From: Affinundibacterium amnicola
GTDB lineage: Bacteria > Pseudomonadota > Gammaproteobacteria > Burkholderiales > Burkholderiaceae_D
Length of the DNA: 64,000 nt
NCBI RefSeq assembly: GCF_014284275.1
Contig: NZ_JACOFU010000001.1
Coordinates: 310,001 to 374,000 of the forward strand
Direction: 5' to 3'
Shown: positions 55,253 through 64,000 of the stretch, piece by piece
Layout of the letters: each line of letters begins with the position of its first letter
How positions within the stretch are numbered: the first letter of the stretch is position 1
Notes under the pieces: generated by a model
What the model was told of the DNA's origin: nothing
What the model saw: only the letters and a program-made list of their open reading frames with translations
Databases searched by the model: none
Translations under genes and position numbers: made by a program

Positions 55253-55774
55253 ATAGCTACCGATAAGTCACATCGCATCAACGGCGAGATTACAGCGATA
55301 GAAGTGCGTCTGTCCGGCGTTGAGAACGAGCCTTTAGGCATTGTTAAATTAAGTGAAGCATTTCGCTTAGCCGAAGAGGCCGAAGTAGATTTGGTGGAAA
55401 TCGCGCCGACGGCGCAGCCACCTGTTTGCCGATTGATGGATTACGGCAAATTTAAGTACCAAGAGCAGAAGAAGGCGCACGAAGCCAAGCTGAAGCAAAA
55501 GGTTATTTTGGTCAAGGAAGTAAAATTCCGTCCAGGTACAGATGATGGTGATTACAACATTAAGTTACGTAATTTGACCAAATTCTTGGATGACGGCGAT
55601 AAGACAAAAATTACTTTGCGTTTCCGTGGACGTGAAATGGCACATCAAGAAATTGGTATGCGCATGTTAGAGCGTTTGAAACTCGATCTTGAGCCTTACG
55701 GTCAGGTTGAACAGTTTCCTAAGATGGAAGGACGCCAAATGGTTATGATCCTTTCGCCTAAGAAGAAGAAATGA
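55253..55774 (+). CDS. infC: Translation initiation factor IF-3 (non-AUG start)
   Basis: IF-3 of 173 residues binds the 30S subunit and proofreads start codons. [15 protein letters not shown] and [14 protein letters not shown] mark the N-domain and linker, with the C-domain from about 85. The family N-terminus aligns with ATA at 55253, 7 nt after AAGGA (55241-55245); the next in-frame upstream option is TTG at 55238, which overlaps that ribosome site. A rare start codon in infC is the basis of its autoregulation (AUU in E. coli). Confidence 0.93.
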   Translation: MATDKSHRINGEITAIEVRLSGVENEPLGIVKLSEAFRLAEEAEVDLVEIAPTAQPPVCRLMDYGKFKYQEQKKAHEAKLKQKVILVKEVKFRPGTDDGDYNIKLRNLTKFLDDGDKTKITLRFRGREMAHQEIGMRMLERLKLDLEPYGQVEQFPKMEGRQMVMILSPKKKK

Positions 55775-55777
55775 TTT

Positions 55778-55799
55778 GTAGGGCGGGTTGTAACCCGCC
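55778..55799. repeat. GTAGGGCGGGTT palindromic repeat, single unit
   Basis: GGGCGGGTTGTAACCCGCC forms a tight hairpin 3 nt after the infC stop. Same family as the inverted pair at 56706-56774. Confidence 0.7.
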
Positions 55800-55944
55800 A
55801 TGCAAATGTAAAGAATTTGTGGAAGTCGAGAGTTGTAAAATTCGCGATTCTCACAAAGGGCATTGGACTCGATTTCAAGCCCAAACTAAGTGAGAAGTAG
55901 GCATCCAAGAGTAACGTCATTGTTGCCACCTACCATCATATAAA

Positions 55945-55966
55945 AAGGAGCTGTCGTAAAAGACAG
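55945..55966 (+). promoter_or_regulatory. rpmI ribosome site with an intervening hairpin
   Basis: The strong AAGGAG (55945-55950) is 23 nt from the ATG, too far for normal initiation. Between them CTGTC (55951-55955) and GACAG (55962-55966) can pair with loop GTAAAA. Folding would shorten the distance to about 7 nt. Confidence 0.5.
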
Positions 55967-55973
55967 AGATGTT

Positions 55974-56171
55974 ATGCCTAAAATGAAAACAAAGAGCTCT
56001 GCAAAGAAGCGCTTTCGTGTACGCCCAGGTGGAACAGTGAAGAGTGGTCATGCTTTCAAGCGCCATATCTTGACTAAAAAAACCACTAAGAACAAACGCC
56101 AATTGCGTGGCACCCGTAACATCAACGCGTCTGACGTAACATCAGTCATGCGCATGATGCCAACAGCTTAA
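55974..56171 (+). CDS. rpmI: Ribosomal protein bL35
   Basis: The 65-residue basic protein [20 protein letters not shown] is the typical L35 sequence and length. Component of the 50S subunit. It lies between infC and rplT as usual. Its translation start has an unusual hairpin-bridged ribosome site. Confidence 0.97.
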   Translation: MPKMKTKSSAKKRFRVRPGGTVKSGHAFKRHILTKKTTKNKRQLRGTRNINASDVTSVMRMMPTA

Positions 56172-56199
56172 CCTCTACTCACTATTTTAAGGAGTTATC

Positions 56200-56559
56200 A
56201 TGCCTAGAGTAAAACGTGGGGTTACCGCTCGTGCCCGTCATAAGAAAGTTCTCGATTTAGCCAAAGGCTATCGTGGTCGTCGTAGTAAGGTATTCCGTAT
56301 TGCTAAGCAAGCAGTTATGCGCGCTGGTCAATATGCATACCGTGATCGTCGTAACAAAAAACGTGTATTCCGCGCATTGTGGATTACGCGTATCAATGCA
56401 GCATCTCGTCAACATGGTTTGACTTACAGTGTGTTCATGAATGGCTTGAAAAAAGCGAACATCGAACTCGACCGTAAAGTGTTGGCTGACATGGCTGTGA
56501 TGGACAAACCAGCATTTGCTGCGATTGTTAATCAAGTAAAAACGACTTTGGCTGCTTAA
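56200..56559 (+). CDS. rplT: Ribosomal protein bL20
   Basis: This 119-residue early 50S assembly protein starts [39 protein letters not shown], with a long basic N-terminal helix. AAGGAG lies upstream. In other bacteria L20 represses the infC-rpmI-rplT operon by binding its leader. Confidence 0.97.
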   Translation: MPRVKRGVTARARHKKVLDLAKGYRGRRSKVFRIAKQAVMRAGQYAYRDRRNKKRVFRALWITRINAASRQHGLTYSVFMNGLKKANIELDRKVLADMAVMDKPAFAAIVNQVKTTLAA

Positions 56560-56705
56560 TTAGTCATAGTCTGTAGTTTCGCTGCATGCGAAGCTGCAAT
56601 ATGAGCGGGGCAGAGGTTCAATCCTGTGCCCCGTTTGTTTTTCTGGAGGGCTTATACAAAATAATCTAACTTCGTTCAGTTTATTTTGTGTGAGTCTTTT
56701 GTGTT

Positions 56706-56774
56706 GTAGGGCGGGTGCAACCCGCGCTGCTCAGATACTCGATGGCTTGGCGGTGCGGGTTGCACCCGCCCTAC
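56706..56774. repeat. Element with perfect 20-bp terminal inverted repeats
   Basis: GTAGGGCGGGTGCAACCCGC at 56706-56725 is matched exactly in reverse complement at 56755-56774, with a 29-bp centre. It is non-coding. Confidence 0.85.
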
Positions 56775-56812
56775 GAGACTGTGGTATTCAAGCTGTACAA
56801 GTCAAAAGCTTG

Positions 56813-56891
56813 AACCGCTGAGGCGCGGAGTACGCAGAGAAAGCAAATGTTTTTCTCTGCGTACTCTGCGTCTCTGCGGTTAGTTTTTTTT
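56813..56891. repeat. Long hairpin repeat with terminator-like T-run before pheS
   Basis: AACCGCTGAGGCGCGGAGTA... (56813-56842) pairs almost fully with TTTCTCTGCG ... TCTCTGCGGTT (56852-56881). T8 (56884-56891) follows. The same repeat family recurs after pheS (57995-58062). In this position it may work as a terminator or attenuator. Confidence 0.75.
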
Positions 56892-56968
56892 GCTTTGTAT
56901 GTTGATACTTTAGTTAAATATCGAGACTCGTAATTTTCTATCATCCACACGAAGTGGGAAAAAATCGC

Positions 56969-57985
56969 ATGAATCCCTTAGATCAAATTGTCACCCAAGC
57001 TATCGCTGATTTTGCAGCGGCACCAGATGCTGCTGCTTTGGAAAATGCCAAGGCTTTGTACCTAGGTAAATCTGGCCAAATTACTGAACAAATGAAAAGC
57101 CTGGGCAAGCTTGCTCCAGACGAACGTAAAGTTCAGGGAGCGGTAATTAATGTCGCCAAAGAAAAAATCGAAAATGCTCTAACTGCCCGCCGTGATGCAT
57201 TAGCCAATGCGCAAATGGAAGCACGTTTGAATGCTGAGGCGATTGACGTGACTTTGCCAGGCCGTGGTCATGGCATGGGCGGTATCCATCCAGTGATGCG
57301 TACTTGGCAGCGTGTGGAGGAAATCTTCCGTTCGATAGGTTTTGATGTGGCTGATGGTCCAGAAATTGAAAACGATTGGACTAACTTCACCGCTTTAAAC
57401 AGTCCAGAAAATCATCCTGCACGTTCTATGCAAGATACCTTCTATGTCGAAGGTAACGACACGTCTGGCAAGCCTTTGCTACTGCGTACGCACACCAGCC
57501 CTATGCAAGTACGTTATGCACGCATGAACAAGCCGCCGATTAAAGTGATCGCACCGGGTCGTACATATCGCGTCGATAGCGATGCCACGCATTCACCGAT
57601 GTTTCATCAAGTCGAAGGCTTGTGGATTGCCGAAGACATCAGCTTCGCTGATCTGAAAGGCGTGTATCTGAATTTCGTGAAAGCCTTCTTTGAAACAGAT
57701 GATTTGCAAGTGCGTTTCCGTCCATCGTATTTCCCGTTCACTGAACCATCGGCAGAGATCGATATCGCGTTCGGCAGTGGTCCTTTAAAAGGGCGTTGGT
57801 TAGAAATTTCTGGCTCAGGTCAGGTGCATCCATCTGTCATTAAAAACATGGGTCTCGATCCTGAACAATATATCGGTTTCGCATTTGGCTCAGGTTTAGA
57901 GCGCTTAACGATGCTGCGTTATGGCGTGAGCGATTTGCGCCTGTTTTACGAGGGTGATCTGCGATTCTTGAAGCAGTTTAACTAA
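56969..57985 (+). CDS. pheS: Phenylalanyl-tRNA synthetase alpha subunit
   Basis: The protein has 338 residues from the ATG at 56969; an in-frame GTG at 56954 is an unlikely alternative. An N-terminal coiled coil (about 1-85) binds tRNA-Phe. The class II catalytic domain follows, with [31 protein letters not shown], the [11 protein letters not shown] motif and [14 protein letters not shown]. Forms an alpha2-beta2 enzyme with PheT. Confidence 0.96.
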   Translation: MNPLDQIVTQAIADFAAAPDAAALENAKALYLGKSGQITEQMKSLGKLAPDERKVQGAVINVAKEKIENALTARRDALANAQMEARLNAEAIDVTLPGRGHGMGGIHPVMRTWQRVEEIFRSIGFDVADGPEIENDWTNFTALNSPENHPARSMQDTFYVEGNDTSGKPLLLRTHTSPMQVRYARMNKPPIKVIAPGRTYRVDSDATHSPMFHQVEGLWIAEDISFADLKGVYLNFVKAFFETDDLQVRFRPSYFPFTEPSAEIDIAFGSGPLKGRWLEISGSGQVHPSVIKNMGLDPEQYIGFAFGSGLERLTMLRYGVSDLRLFYEGDLRFLKQFN

Positions 57986-57994
57986 AAACAATTA

Positions 57995-58062
57995 GCCGCA
58001 GAGGCGCAGAGAACGCAGAGTTTCTTCTTTCTCTTTCTCCGCGAAATCTGCGCCTCTGCGAT
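57995..58062. repeat. Hairpin repeat after pheS, same family as 56813-56891
   Basis: GCAGAGGCGCAGA (57998-58010) pairs perfectly with TCTGCGCCTCTGC (58047-58059). The two copies bracket pheS. Confidence 0.75.
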
Positions 58063-58126
58063 TCAAAGCTTTTTATTATATTGATGCGCATTTGCGCCAA
58101 ATATTAACCAACATCACGGTTGAATT

Positions 58127-60553
58127 ATGCAATTTTCTGAAAACTGGTTACGTACCATGGCTGATCCGAACATGACTTCGGACGAGTTGTCTCATCTTCT
58201 CACGATGGCAGGTTTGGAAGTAGAAGAAGTGGAGCCAGTTGCTCCGCCGTTTAGCAATGTGGTTGTCGCTGAGATTCGCGAAATCGCTAAGCATCCGGAT
58301 GCGGATCGCTTAAATGTCTGTCAGGTTGATGTTGGTACCGGCACCTTGTTAAACATCGTTTGTGGCGCGCCAAATGTGCGCGTCGGTATGAAAGTTCCTT
58401 GTGCTACGGCTGGTGCAGTGTTGCCGCCCGGTGCTGACGGCAAACCATTTTTGATTAAAGTGGGTAAGTTACGTGGTGTTGAATCACAGGGCATGTTGTG
58501 CTCAGCACGTGAATTGAAATTATCCGAAGACGGTGGCGGTTTGATGGACTTGCCTGCTGATGCGCAGGTAGGTCAAAATTTCCGTGACTATTATCAATTA
58601 AACGATTTGAAATTCACGATCAAGCTGACGCCAAATAAAGCAGATTGTTTGTCTGTTCTGGGCGTGGCACGCGAGGTGTCTGCATTGACTGGCACGCCTA
58701 TGCATGTGCCAGAAGCGCATATTGTGCCGGTGAGTTTGACGGAAAAATTACCAGTCAAAATCAGCGCACCCGATTTGTGTGGTCGTTTCGTTGGACGTGT
58801 GATTCGCGGTGTGAATGCGAAAGCACCAACGCCAGATTGGATGAAGCAACGCTTGGAGCGCAGTGGTCAGCGACCAATTTCTGCGTTGGTCGATATCTCT
58901 AACTACGTGATGTTAGAGCTTGGTCGCCCTAGCCACGTGTTTGATCTGGACAAAATTCACGGTGGCCTAGATGTACGTTGGGGCAAAACGGGCGAGTCCT
59001 TAAAACTGTTGAACGGCAACACAGTGGCGGTCGATGAGTGGGTCGGCGTAATTGCGGATCATCAGGAAATCGAATCTTTAGCTGGCATTATGGGTGGCGA
59101 TTCAACAGCCGTAACATTAGAAACAGAAAACATCTATCTCGAATCTGCATTTTGGTGGCCGCAGGCGATACAAGGTCGTGCCCGTAAATATAATTTCTCT
59201 ACGGATGCCGCGCATCGCTATGAACGTGGTGTAGATTTCGCATCCATCGTTGAACATGTGGAGCGCATCACTGCATTGATCGTAGAAATCTGTGGTGGCA
59301 CTGAGCATGTAAAAGTTGGTCCGGTGGATGATCTGGTCGTGAATTTGCCAAAACGTCTGCCTGTGAAATTACGCACAGCACGTGCCAATAAAGTGATTGG
59401 TGTGCCATTCACTGACGCCCAAATTGCTGATATTTTTACTCGCCTTGGTTTGCAGTTTACGCAAGAGCCCGGCTTGTTCTCAGTAACACCGCCATCCTAC
59501 CGTTTCGATATTGAAATTGAAGAAGATTTGATCGAAGAAGTCGTTCGTGTATATGGGTTTGAGAATATTCCATCCCTACCGCCAGTTGCGCCGAACGCGA
59601 TGTTAATTGCGCCAGAAAATACCCGTTCTGCGTTCACTCTGCGTCGTCAGATTGCTGATTTGGATTTCCAAGAAGTCGTCAACTATAGCTTCGTAGAAGA
59701 AGCGTGGGAAAAAGATTTCTGCGGTAACGATAACCCGATCAAACTGCAAAACCCTATCGCCAGCCAAATGAGCGTAATGCGTACCAGTCTGATAGCAAGC
59801 CTGGTGGCGAATACGCGATACAACCTCAATCGCAAACTGAATCGTGTGCGTATTTTTGAATTGGCAGCGGTGTATTTACGTGACGAATCTGTTGTTGATG
59901 GCGCATTAACGCTTGCGGGCTATGATCAACCTAAACGCTTGGCGGCATTAGCGTATGGTCCAGTCGCAGCGGAGCAATGGGGGCAAGCGACACGCAACGT
60001 GGATTTCTTTGATCTGAAGTCAGATCTGGAAAATTTATTTGCTCCCAAAGTTTTGCGCTTCAATAAGCTGGGCCATCCAGCTTTGCATCCAGGACGTTCT
60101 GCACAAGTTGAGTGTGATGGTAAAGTCATTGGCTTGATTGGTGAGTTGCATCCACGTTTGCAACAGAAATATGATTTACCATTAGCGCCTATCGTTTTTG
60201 AAGTCGAAGCTATGGCTTTGCAAACAGTGAATTTGCCAACCCACCGCGATATTTCTAAGTTTCAGGCGGTGACTCGCGATCTGGCGCTGGTTGTTAAACA
60301 GACAGTTGCTGCGCAAGATTTAATCGACGTTTTCCACGCGGAAATAAACAAAGCAGAATCTTGCAAAATCGTGCAAGACCTTGTTTTATTTGATGAATAT
60401 CGTGGTAAAGGTTTGGAAAATGACGAGAAAAGTCTTGCTTTCCGCTTTAGCTTGCAAGATACTCAGAATACGCTACAAGACGAAACGGTCGAGTTGGCAA
60501 TGGCAGCTTTAGTCGCCGCTGCAACTGCGGGTGTTTCAGCCAGACTTCGTTAA
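58127..60553 (+). CDS. pheT: Phenylalanyl-tRNA synthetase beta subunit
   Basis: The protein has 808 residues: an N-terminal tRNA-binding OB domain (about 40-150), B3/B4 editing domain (about 215-380), B5 domain (about 405-475), catalytic-like core and a C-terminal anticodon-binding (FDX-ACB) domain (about 715-808). Full length for the family. It lies 141 bp after pheS, with the hairpin repeat between. Confidence 0.96.
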   Translation: MQFSENWLRTMADPNMTSDELSHLLTMAGLEVEEVEPVAPPFSNVVVAEIREIAKHPDADRLNVCQVDVGTGTLLNIVCGAPNVRVGMKVPCATAGAVLPPGADGKPFLIKVGKLRGVESQGMLCSARELKLSEDGGGLMDLPADAQVGQNFRDYYQLNDLKFTIKLTPNKADCLSVLGVAREVSALTGTPMHVPEAHIVPVSLTEKLPVKISAPDLCGRFVGRVIRGVNAKAPTPDWMKQRLERSGQRPISALVDISNYVMLELGRPSHVFDLDKIHGGLDVRWGKTGESLKLLNGNTVAVDEWVGVIADHQEIESLAGIMGGDSTAVTLETENIYLESAFWWPQAIQGRARKYNFSTDAAHRYERGVDFASIVEHVERITALIVEICGGTEHVKVGPVDDLVVNLPKRLPVKLRTARANKVIGVPFTDAQIADIFTRLGLQFTQEPGLFSVTPPSYRFDIEIEEDLIEEVVRVYGFENIPSLPPVAPNAMLIAPENTRSAFTLRRQIADLDFQEVVNYSFVEEAWEKDFCGNDNPIKLQNPIASQMSVMRTSLIASLVANTRYNLNRKLNRVRIFELAAVYLRDESVVDGALTLAGYDQPKRLAALAYGPVAAEQWGQATRNVDFFDLKSDLENLFAPKVLRFNKLGHPALHPGRSAQVECDGKVIGLIGELHPRLQQKYDLPLAPIVFEVEAMALQTVNLPTHRDISKFQAVTRDLALVVKQTVAAQDLIDVFHAEINKAESCKIVQDLVLFDEYRGKGLENDEKSLAFRFSLQDTQNTLQDETVELAMAALVAAATAGVSARLR

Positions 60554-60564
60554 ATTCACTGTTT

Positions 60565-60611
60565 TTTGACGCTCTGAATGCCATTGCATCATGGCAGGTA
60601 GGGGCGTCAAA
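60565..60611. other. Nested stem-loop between pheT and ihfA
   Basis: TTTGACGC (60565-60572) pairs with GCGTCAAA (60604-60611), and inside it TGCCAT (60579-60584) pairs with ATGGCA (60591-60596). No T-run follows, so it is not a standard terminator on the plus strand. Confidence 0.45.
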
Positions 60612-60703
60612 GCATTTAAGTGAGCGGACTAAAGTTTGTCGTGTTGGGTTCTGTAAGTAGACAATGTCGATCCTACAAATTTAGTGGGATAAAGAATAGG
60701 TAA

Positions 60704-61132
60704 ATGATGATGAACGATGTAACTTCTGCTGATTTTCAAACATTGTTGGATGAAGATTTAAAACGTGCAATGCATGAAGCGCAGGCGCGTTCGAAAGCGG
60801 AAAAAGATTTGCCAACCTTGACCAAAGCGGAACTGGCTGAGCTATTGTTTGAGCAAGTTGGATTGAATAAGCGTGAAGCTAAAGACATGGTAGAAACTTT
60901 CTTTGGTGAGATTCGCGATGCTTTGGAGCGTGGTGCTGAAGTTAAACTTTCAGGTTTTGGTAATTTTCAGTTACGTGATAAGCCACAGCGCCCAGGACGT
61001 AATCCAAAAACTGGCGAAGAAATTCCCATCACCGCACGCCGTGTTGTTACTTTCCACGCAAGCCAGAAGTTGAAAGCGATGGTTGATGACCTGCATGCTC
61101 CGCACCAGTTCAACGGTACTAATCCAGCGTAA
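60704..61132 (+). CDS. ihfA: Integration host factor alpha subunit
   Basis: The protein has up to 142 residues. It is a DNA-bending HU/IHF fold from about residue 38 ([30 protein letters not shown]), with the DNA-inserting arm [12 protein letters not shown]. About 37 extra N-terminal residues rich in charged amino acids precede the fold; E. coli IhfA has 99. Three consecutive ATG codons (60704, 60707, 60710) follow AGG; the true one is not fixed. Its place between pheT and a merR gene is conserved in many proteobacteria. Confidence 0.92.
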   Translation: MMMNDVTSADFQTLLDEDLKRAMHEAQARSKAEKDLPTLTKAELAELLFEQVGLNKREAKDMVETFFGEIRDALERGAEVKLSGFGNFQLRDKPQRPGRNPKTGEEIPITARRVVTFHASQKLKAMVDDLHAPHQFNGTNPA

Positions 61133-61140
61133 GTTCTCGA

Positions 61141-61515
61141 ATGAGTGATATCTGTATGGAAAATTTTGTGTTACCTCCGATTCCCGCCAAACGCTATTTC
61201 ACTATCGGTGAGGTCAGTGATTTATGTGGCGTAAAACCGCACGTTTTGCGTTATTGGGAACAGGAGTTTGCACAACTTAAACCGGTTAAACGACGCGGAA
61301 ATCGTCGTTATTATCAGCATCATGAAGTCTTGTTGATTCGTCGTATCCGTGAACTTTTATACGATCAAGGATTTACGATCAACGGTGCTCGCAATAAGTT
61401 GAATAATCAGCCTGCTCATGATGAAGTCGCGGTCGAAGTACGCGACGAAACGACTTTCAACGTGATACAAATTCGTCGTGAATTACAGTCTTTGCTAGGC
61501 TTGCTGAAACTGTAA
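61141..61515 (+). CDS. MerR-family transcriptional regulator
   Basis: This 124-residue protein has an N-terminal winged helix-turn-helix (about 19-90): RYFTIGEVSDLCGVKPHVLRYWEQEFAQLKPVKRRGNRRYYQHHEVLLIRRI. The short C-terminal helix lacks metal-binding cysteines. Conserved ihfA neighbour. It starts 8 bp after the ihfA stop. Its stop is 1 bp from the convergent nnr end with no terminator. Target unknown. Confidence 0.92.
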   Translation: MSDICMENFVLPPIPAKRYFTIGEVSDLCGVKPHVLRYWEQEFAQLKPVKRRGNRRYYQHHEVLLIRRIRELLYDQGFTINGARNKLNNQPAHDEVAVEVRDETTFNVIQIRRELQSLLGLLKL

Positions 61516-61516
61516 T

Positions 61517-63076
61517 TTAGGTTTTTTGTATTGCATTCAAAGCGGTACGTATTGCAGGAATTAGTTCACTGGCAGTTAGTCCAACTGGACCTAAACCATT
61601 AACAAGACAATTGTCTGCGGCCTTGCCATGCAAATAAACGGCGAGACATGCCGCGTGCGTAGAACTTAATCCTTGTGCTAACATTGCTGCACAAACTCCA
61701 GCCAACACATCTCCGGTGCCAGCCGTTGCCAGGCTAGCGTTACCGCTGCTATTAATCCAGATAGATGTTGAGTCAGCAATGATGCTGCCAGCACCTTTTA
61801 AAACCACGCATGCTTGAAAATTACTTGCTAAATTTTCGGCTGCTTTGCATCGATCTGCTTGTATTTCCTCTACCGTCGCTCCTAGTAAGCGAGCGGCTTC
61901 TAATGGGTGTGGCGTTAGGATTGTTCGCCATTTTTTTTGCGCGCGTAGCCTTACAAGATTTTTGAGTTCTTCATGCACTGCAATTAAATTCAGAGCATCG
62001 GCATCGATCACCAATGTATGACTTTCTTGTAGCGTTTTTTGAAGTATGTCCCTTGCGTCTTCAGATGTGCTTAGTCCAGGTCCAATCACAACGACAGGAC
62101 GGACGAGGTTAGATGATTGCGCACTAGCAATCATCAGCTCTGGATGAACAATATCTAAAGCAGGAAATTGTTTGTCTATCATTCCCAGGTAGACGCGGCC
62201 GCTGCCACATAACAGTGCGGCTCTTCCTGCAAGAATTGGCGCTCCTACCATACCTGTACTTCCACCAATGATCAGGACTTCACCATATGAACCTTTATGG
62301 CTATCTTGTTGCCGCTCAGCCATTCTTAGCTTAAACGATCTTTCGGTGAGAAGATGCGCGTAGGGAGCAGGGTAGGTGGTTTGGTCTAGACTCAATGAAT
62401 CAGTTAGTACCTGCCCGGCATAGTCTTTCGCTTTCGCAGTGTGTAGACCAACTTTGTTTGCAATAAAGCTTAGTGTGTGCGTTGCCCGAATCGCGATCTC
62501 TTTTCCCGCAAATAGCTGTCCAGTATCGGCATTTAATCCACTGGGGACATCTAGTGATAGAACCGGCGTTTTTTGTTGATGGTTATGAAGATTGATCAAT
62601 TGAATTAGGTCTGCTGCATCGCCTTCAATAGCGCTGTTTAGTCCAATCCCAAATAGGCCATCAATGATTAAATCCCAATAAGTAAGTGGGTGATTTTTAC
62701 ATTCCTCTACCGAAGTCCAGTGCAGCTTGCTCTGTTTTGCGCGCTGCAAACTTTGATTGGCTTCGGTGGAATAATTTTCTCCATGACCTAACAGGATGAT
62801 GTGAACGTCGATAGATTCTTTAGCTAGTTGATGCGCAGTTTCTAAGGCATCTCCACCGTTGTCACCAGCACCAGCCAAAATGAGGACTCGTCCTTTTTTA
62901 TGACTTAATAAACTCAGTGCTAGTCGTGTTGCTGCAATGCCTGCAGCACGCATTAATGCGCCTGATGGTAGTCGCTTCTTTGCGTCCAGTTCAATGGATC
63001 GGATTTGTTCACATCGATAGAGCGTTGTTAAGTGTGTTTCAGCAATCTCATGGCTATTTGGCGTTGTGGTTGGCAT
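61517..63076 (-). CDS. nnr: Bifunctional NAD(P)H-hydrate epimerase / ADP-dependent dehydratase
   Basis: The protein has 519 residues. The N-terminal YjeF-type epimerase domain (about 1-225, with AGAGDNGGDALETA) is followed by a ribokinase-like dehydratase domain (about 235-519, with GEVLIIGGSTGMVGAP and the late AGTGDVLAGVCAAML). It repairs hydrated NADH and NADPH. Same strand as fliR, 13 bp after it. Confidence 0.95.
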   Translation of the reverse strand: MPTTTPNSHEIAETHLTTLYRCEQIRSIELDAKKRLPSGALMRAAGIAATRLALSLLSHKKGRVLILAGAGDNGGDALETAHQLAKESIDVHIILLGHGENYSTEANQSLQRAKQSKLHWTSVEECKNHPLTYWDLIIDGLFGIGLNSAIEGDAADLIQLINLHNHQQKTPVLSLDVPSGLNADTGQLFAGKEIAIRATHTLSFIANKVGLHTAKAKDYAGQVLTDSLSLDQTTYPAPYAHLLTERSFKLRMAERQQDSHKGSYGEVLIIGGSTGMVGAPILAGRAALLCGSGRVYLGMIDKQFPALDIVHPELMIASAQSSNLVRPVVVIGPGLSTSEDARDILQKTLQESHTLVIDADALNLIAVHEELKNLVRLRAQKKWRTILTPHPLEAARLLGATVEEIQADRCKAAENLASNFQACVVLKGAGSIIADSTSIWINSSGNASLATAGTGDVLAGVCAAMLAQGLSSTHAACLAVYLHGKAADNCLVNGLGPVGLTASELIPAIRTALNAIQKT

Positions 63077-63089
63077 AGTTCAGATTACT

Positions 63090-63893
63090 TTATGGCTTTC
63101 TCATCGGACTGCTCGTGGGGGAGCTTCCTAGATTATTGATCGTATCTACGCTATGTTGGAAAATGTTCTCTAATGGCAGCATTAGGTAAGGCAAGATCAT
63201 GGTCAACATTAAAAAACCTACCATAATTGTGATAGGGAAACCAATACCAAAGATATTCAATTGAGGTGCTGCACGCGTCAAAATCCCAAGTGCGATATTC
63301 GTAATTAAGAGTGCAGCGACTAAGGGCATAGAAAGTAACATGCCGATCTTGAATATTTCCTCTCCCCATATCGCTAATCTTTGCACACTAAAGCCCATGT
63401 TTAACGAAGTTGAGATAGGAATATTTTTGAAGCTATTGATCAAAGCTTCAAACATCGCTAAATGCACATTGAGACTTAAAAATAGAAGTGTCGTAATGAT
63501 GACCAAGAACTGTGAAATTGCAGATGAACGGCCGCGTGTTTGCGGATCATAAAAAGTAGCAAAGCCTAAACCCATTGTTAAGCCAATCACCTCACCGGCC
63601 ATTTCGACTCCCGCAAAAATGACGCGCACGATAAAGCCCATTGCCAGCCCGATAATCAGTTGTTGCATCAGTACCGCAATGCCAGTGATGGATAAGGGAT
63701 CAACGTTGTTTAACGGTGGGATGCTGGGTGCCACGATTAGTGAAAGAAACACGCCGAGCGCAATCTTAACCCGCACAGGAACACCATTGTTACCAAACGG
63801 AGGTGCGATCGCAATAAAGCCAAGAATACGCGTTAATGGCCACATAAATGCGGCGATTAATGCGATTAATTCATTGCTGTTGATAGAGATCAT
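63090..63893 (-). CDS. fliR: Flagellar biosynthesis protein FliR
   Basis: This 267-residue inner-membrane protein has about six TM segments and is part of the FliPQR export gate of the flagellar type III apparatus. Characteristic features are ALIAAFMWPLTRILGFIAIAPPFGN at the N-terminus, GLTMGLGFATFYDPQTRGRSSAIS and FGIGFPITIMVGFLMLTMILPYL. With the chemoreceptor in the window it indicates a motile organism. Confidence 0.95.
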   Translation of the reverse strand: MISINSNELIALIAAFMWPLTRILGFIAIAPPFGNNGVPVRVKIALGVFLSLIVAPSIPPLNNVDPLSITGIAVLMQQLIIGLAMGFIVRVIFAGVEMAGEVIGLTMGLGFATFYDPQTRGRSSAISQFLVIITTLLFLSLNVHLAMFEALINSFKNIPISTSLNMGFSVQRLAIWGEEIFKIGMLLSMPLVAALLITNIALGILTRAAPQLNIFGIGFPITIMVGFLMLTMILPYLMLPLENIFQHSVDTINNLGSSPTSSPMRKP

Positions 63894-63924
63894 GAATGTG
63901 ACTTAGAGGTATAAAGCGAGTCAT

Positions 63925-63970
63925 TAAGTAGTCACTATGTAGCAAATAAGTAGCCAATAAGTAGTCACTA
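63925..63970. repeat. Short direct repeats in the fliQ-fliR gap
   Basis: TAAGTAGTCACTA occurs at 63925-63937 and 63958-63970, with further AAGTAG units between. The second copy contains the fliQ stop codon. Confidence 0.6.
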
Positions 63971-64000
63971 ACCAGCCATTAAGGCGATACCCGTGAATAC
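63968..64000 (-). CDS. fliQ: Flagellar biosynthesis protein FliQ, last codons (5' part outside window)
   Basis: On the minus strand the edge of the window reads VFTGIALMAG followed by TAG, resembling the usual FliQ C-terminus (LFxxIPxLxG). The position directly upstream of fliR supports this. Only ten codons are visible, so the call rests mainly on gene order. Confidence 0.5.
   Translation of the reverse strand, partial: VFTGIALMAG

Larger units (their letters stand above)
56560..56968. other. Repeat-bearing leader between rplT and pheS
   Basis: The 409 bases hold a perfect inverted-repeat element (56706-56774) and a long hairpin ending in T8 (56813-56891). No pheL-like leader peptide with a phenylalanine run was seen. 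Confidence 0.6.

Noticed and set aside
56560-56968. pheL-type leader peptide upstream of pheS
   Set aside because: No short frame with a ribosome site and consecutive phenylalanine codons was found before the hairpin.

Overview
The window looks like a chromosomal stretch of a betaproteobacterium, most likely Burkholderiales and possibly Oxalobacteraceae (an Undibacterium-like genome would fit). This is an inference from three things: the order tRNA-Leu / tig / clpP / clpX / lon, the order thrS / infC / rpmI / rplT / pheS / pheT / ihfA / merR with an infC that lacks an AUG start, and the presence of hpnCDE and HrpA. Base composition is moderate, with AT-rich intergenic regions. No transposase, integrase, phage gene, CRISPR array or rRNA was seen.

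Layout. 1-9.1 kb: end of a 2Fe-2S ferredoxin gene, a secreted protein translationally coupled to a CapA-type phosphoesterase, a cold-shock gene with a long leader, a chemoreceptor, a LysR regulator divergent from malate synthase (aceB), yggX and argA. 9.1-15 kb: hrpA, then an AT-rich membrane-protein gene followed by about 1 kb of non-coding DNA with mirrored, hairpin-forming repeats. 15-18.1 kb: a cyanide-insensitive-type cytochrome bd oxidase (cydAB) behind a GbsR/MarR-type regulator. 18.6-22 kb: small accessory genes, including an RlmI-like protein that lacks its methyltransferase domain. 22-30.5 kb: an apparent nutrient-acquisition group (NagX-like acyltransferase, solute-binding protein, FixJ-type response regulator and histidine kinase, TonB-dependent receptor). 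A shared operator-like sequence lies upstream of the outer genes. 30.8-36.8 kb: squalene synthesis genes hpnC, hpnD and hpnE with an M24-peptidase-like gene and an intruding repeat lipoprotein. 37-41.5 kb: an RND efflux adaptor and pump. 41.7-48 kb: tRNA-Leu and the protein quality-control block tig-clpP-clpX-lon. 48-52.8 kb: a thioredoxin-like protein, an S41 protease lipoprotein, tag, a spermidine-synthase-like protein and a cation diffusion facilitator. 53-61.5 kb: tRNA-Val and the translation block thrS to pheT, then ihfA and a MerR regulator. 61.5-64 kb: nnr, fliR and the last codons of fliQ.

The most interesting signals are non-coding. They are a mirrored structured element at about 14.17-14.93 kb whose two copies keep their stem by compensatory changes, a shared inverted-repeat operator at 23.42 and 30.63 kb that ties a transport group to its two-component system, and several palindromic repeat families. 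One repeat lies in frame inside hrpA, one carries a perfect 20-bp inverted repeat, and one family flanks pheS with a terminator-like T-run in the pheS leader. No complete new defence system was identified. The closest candidate is the AT-rich four-helix membrane protein at 13329-14057.
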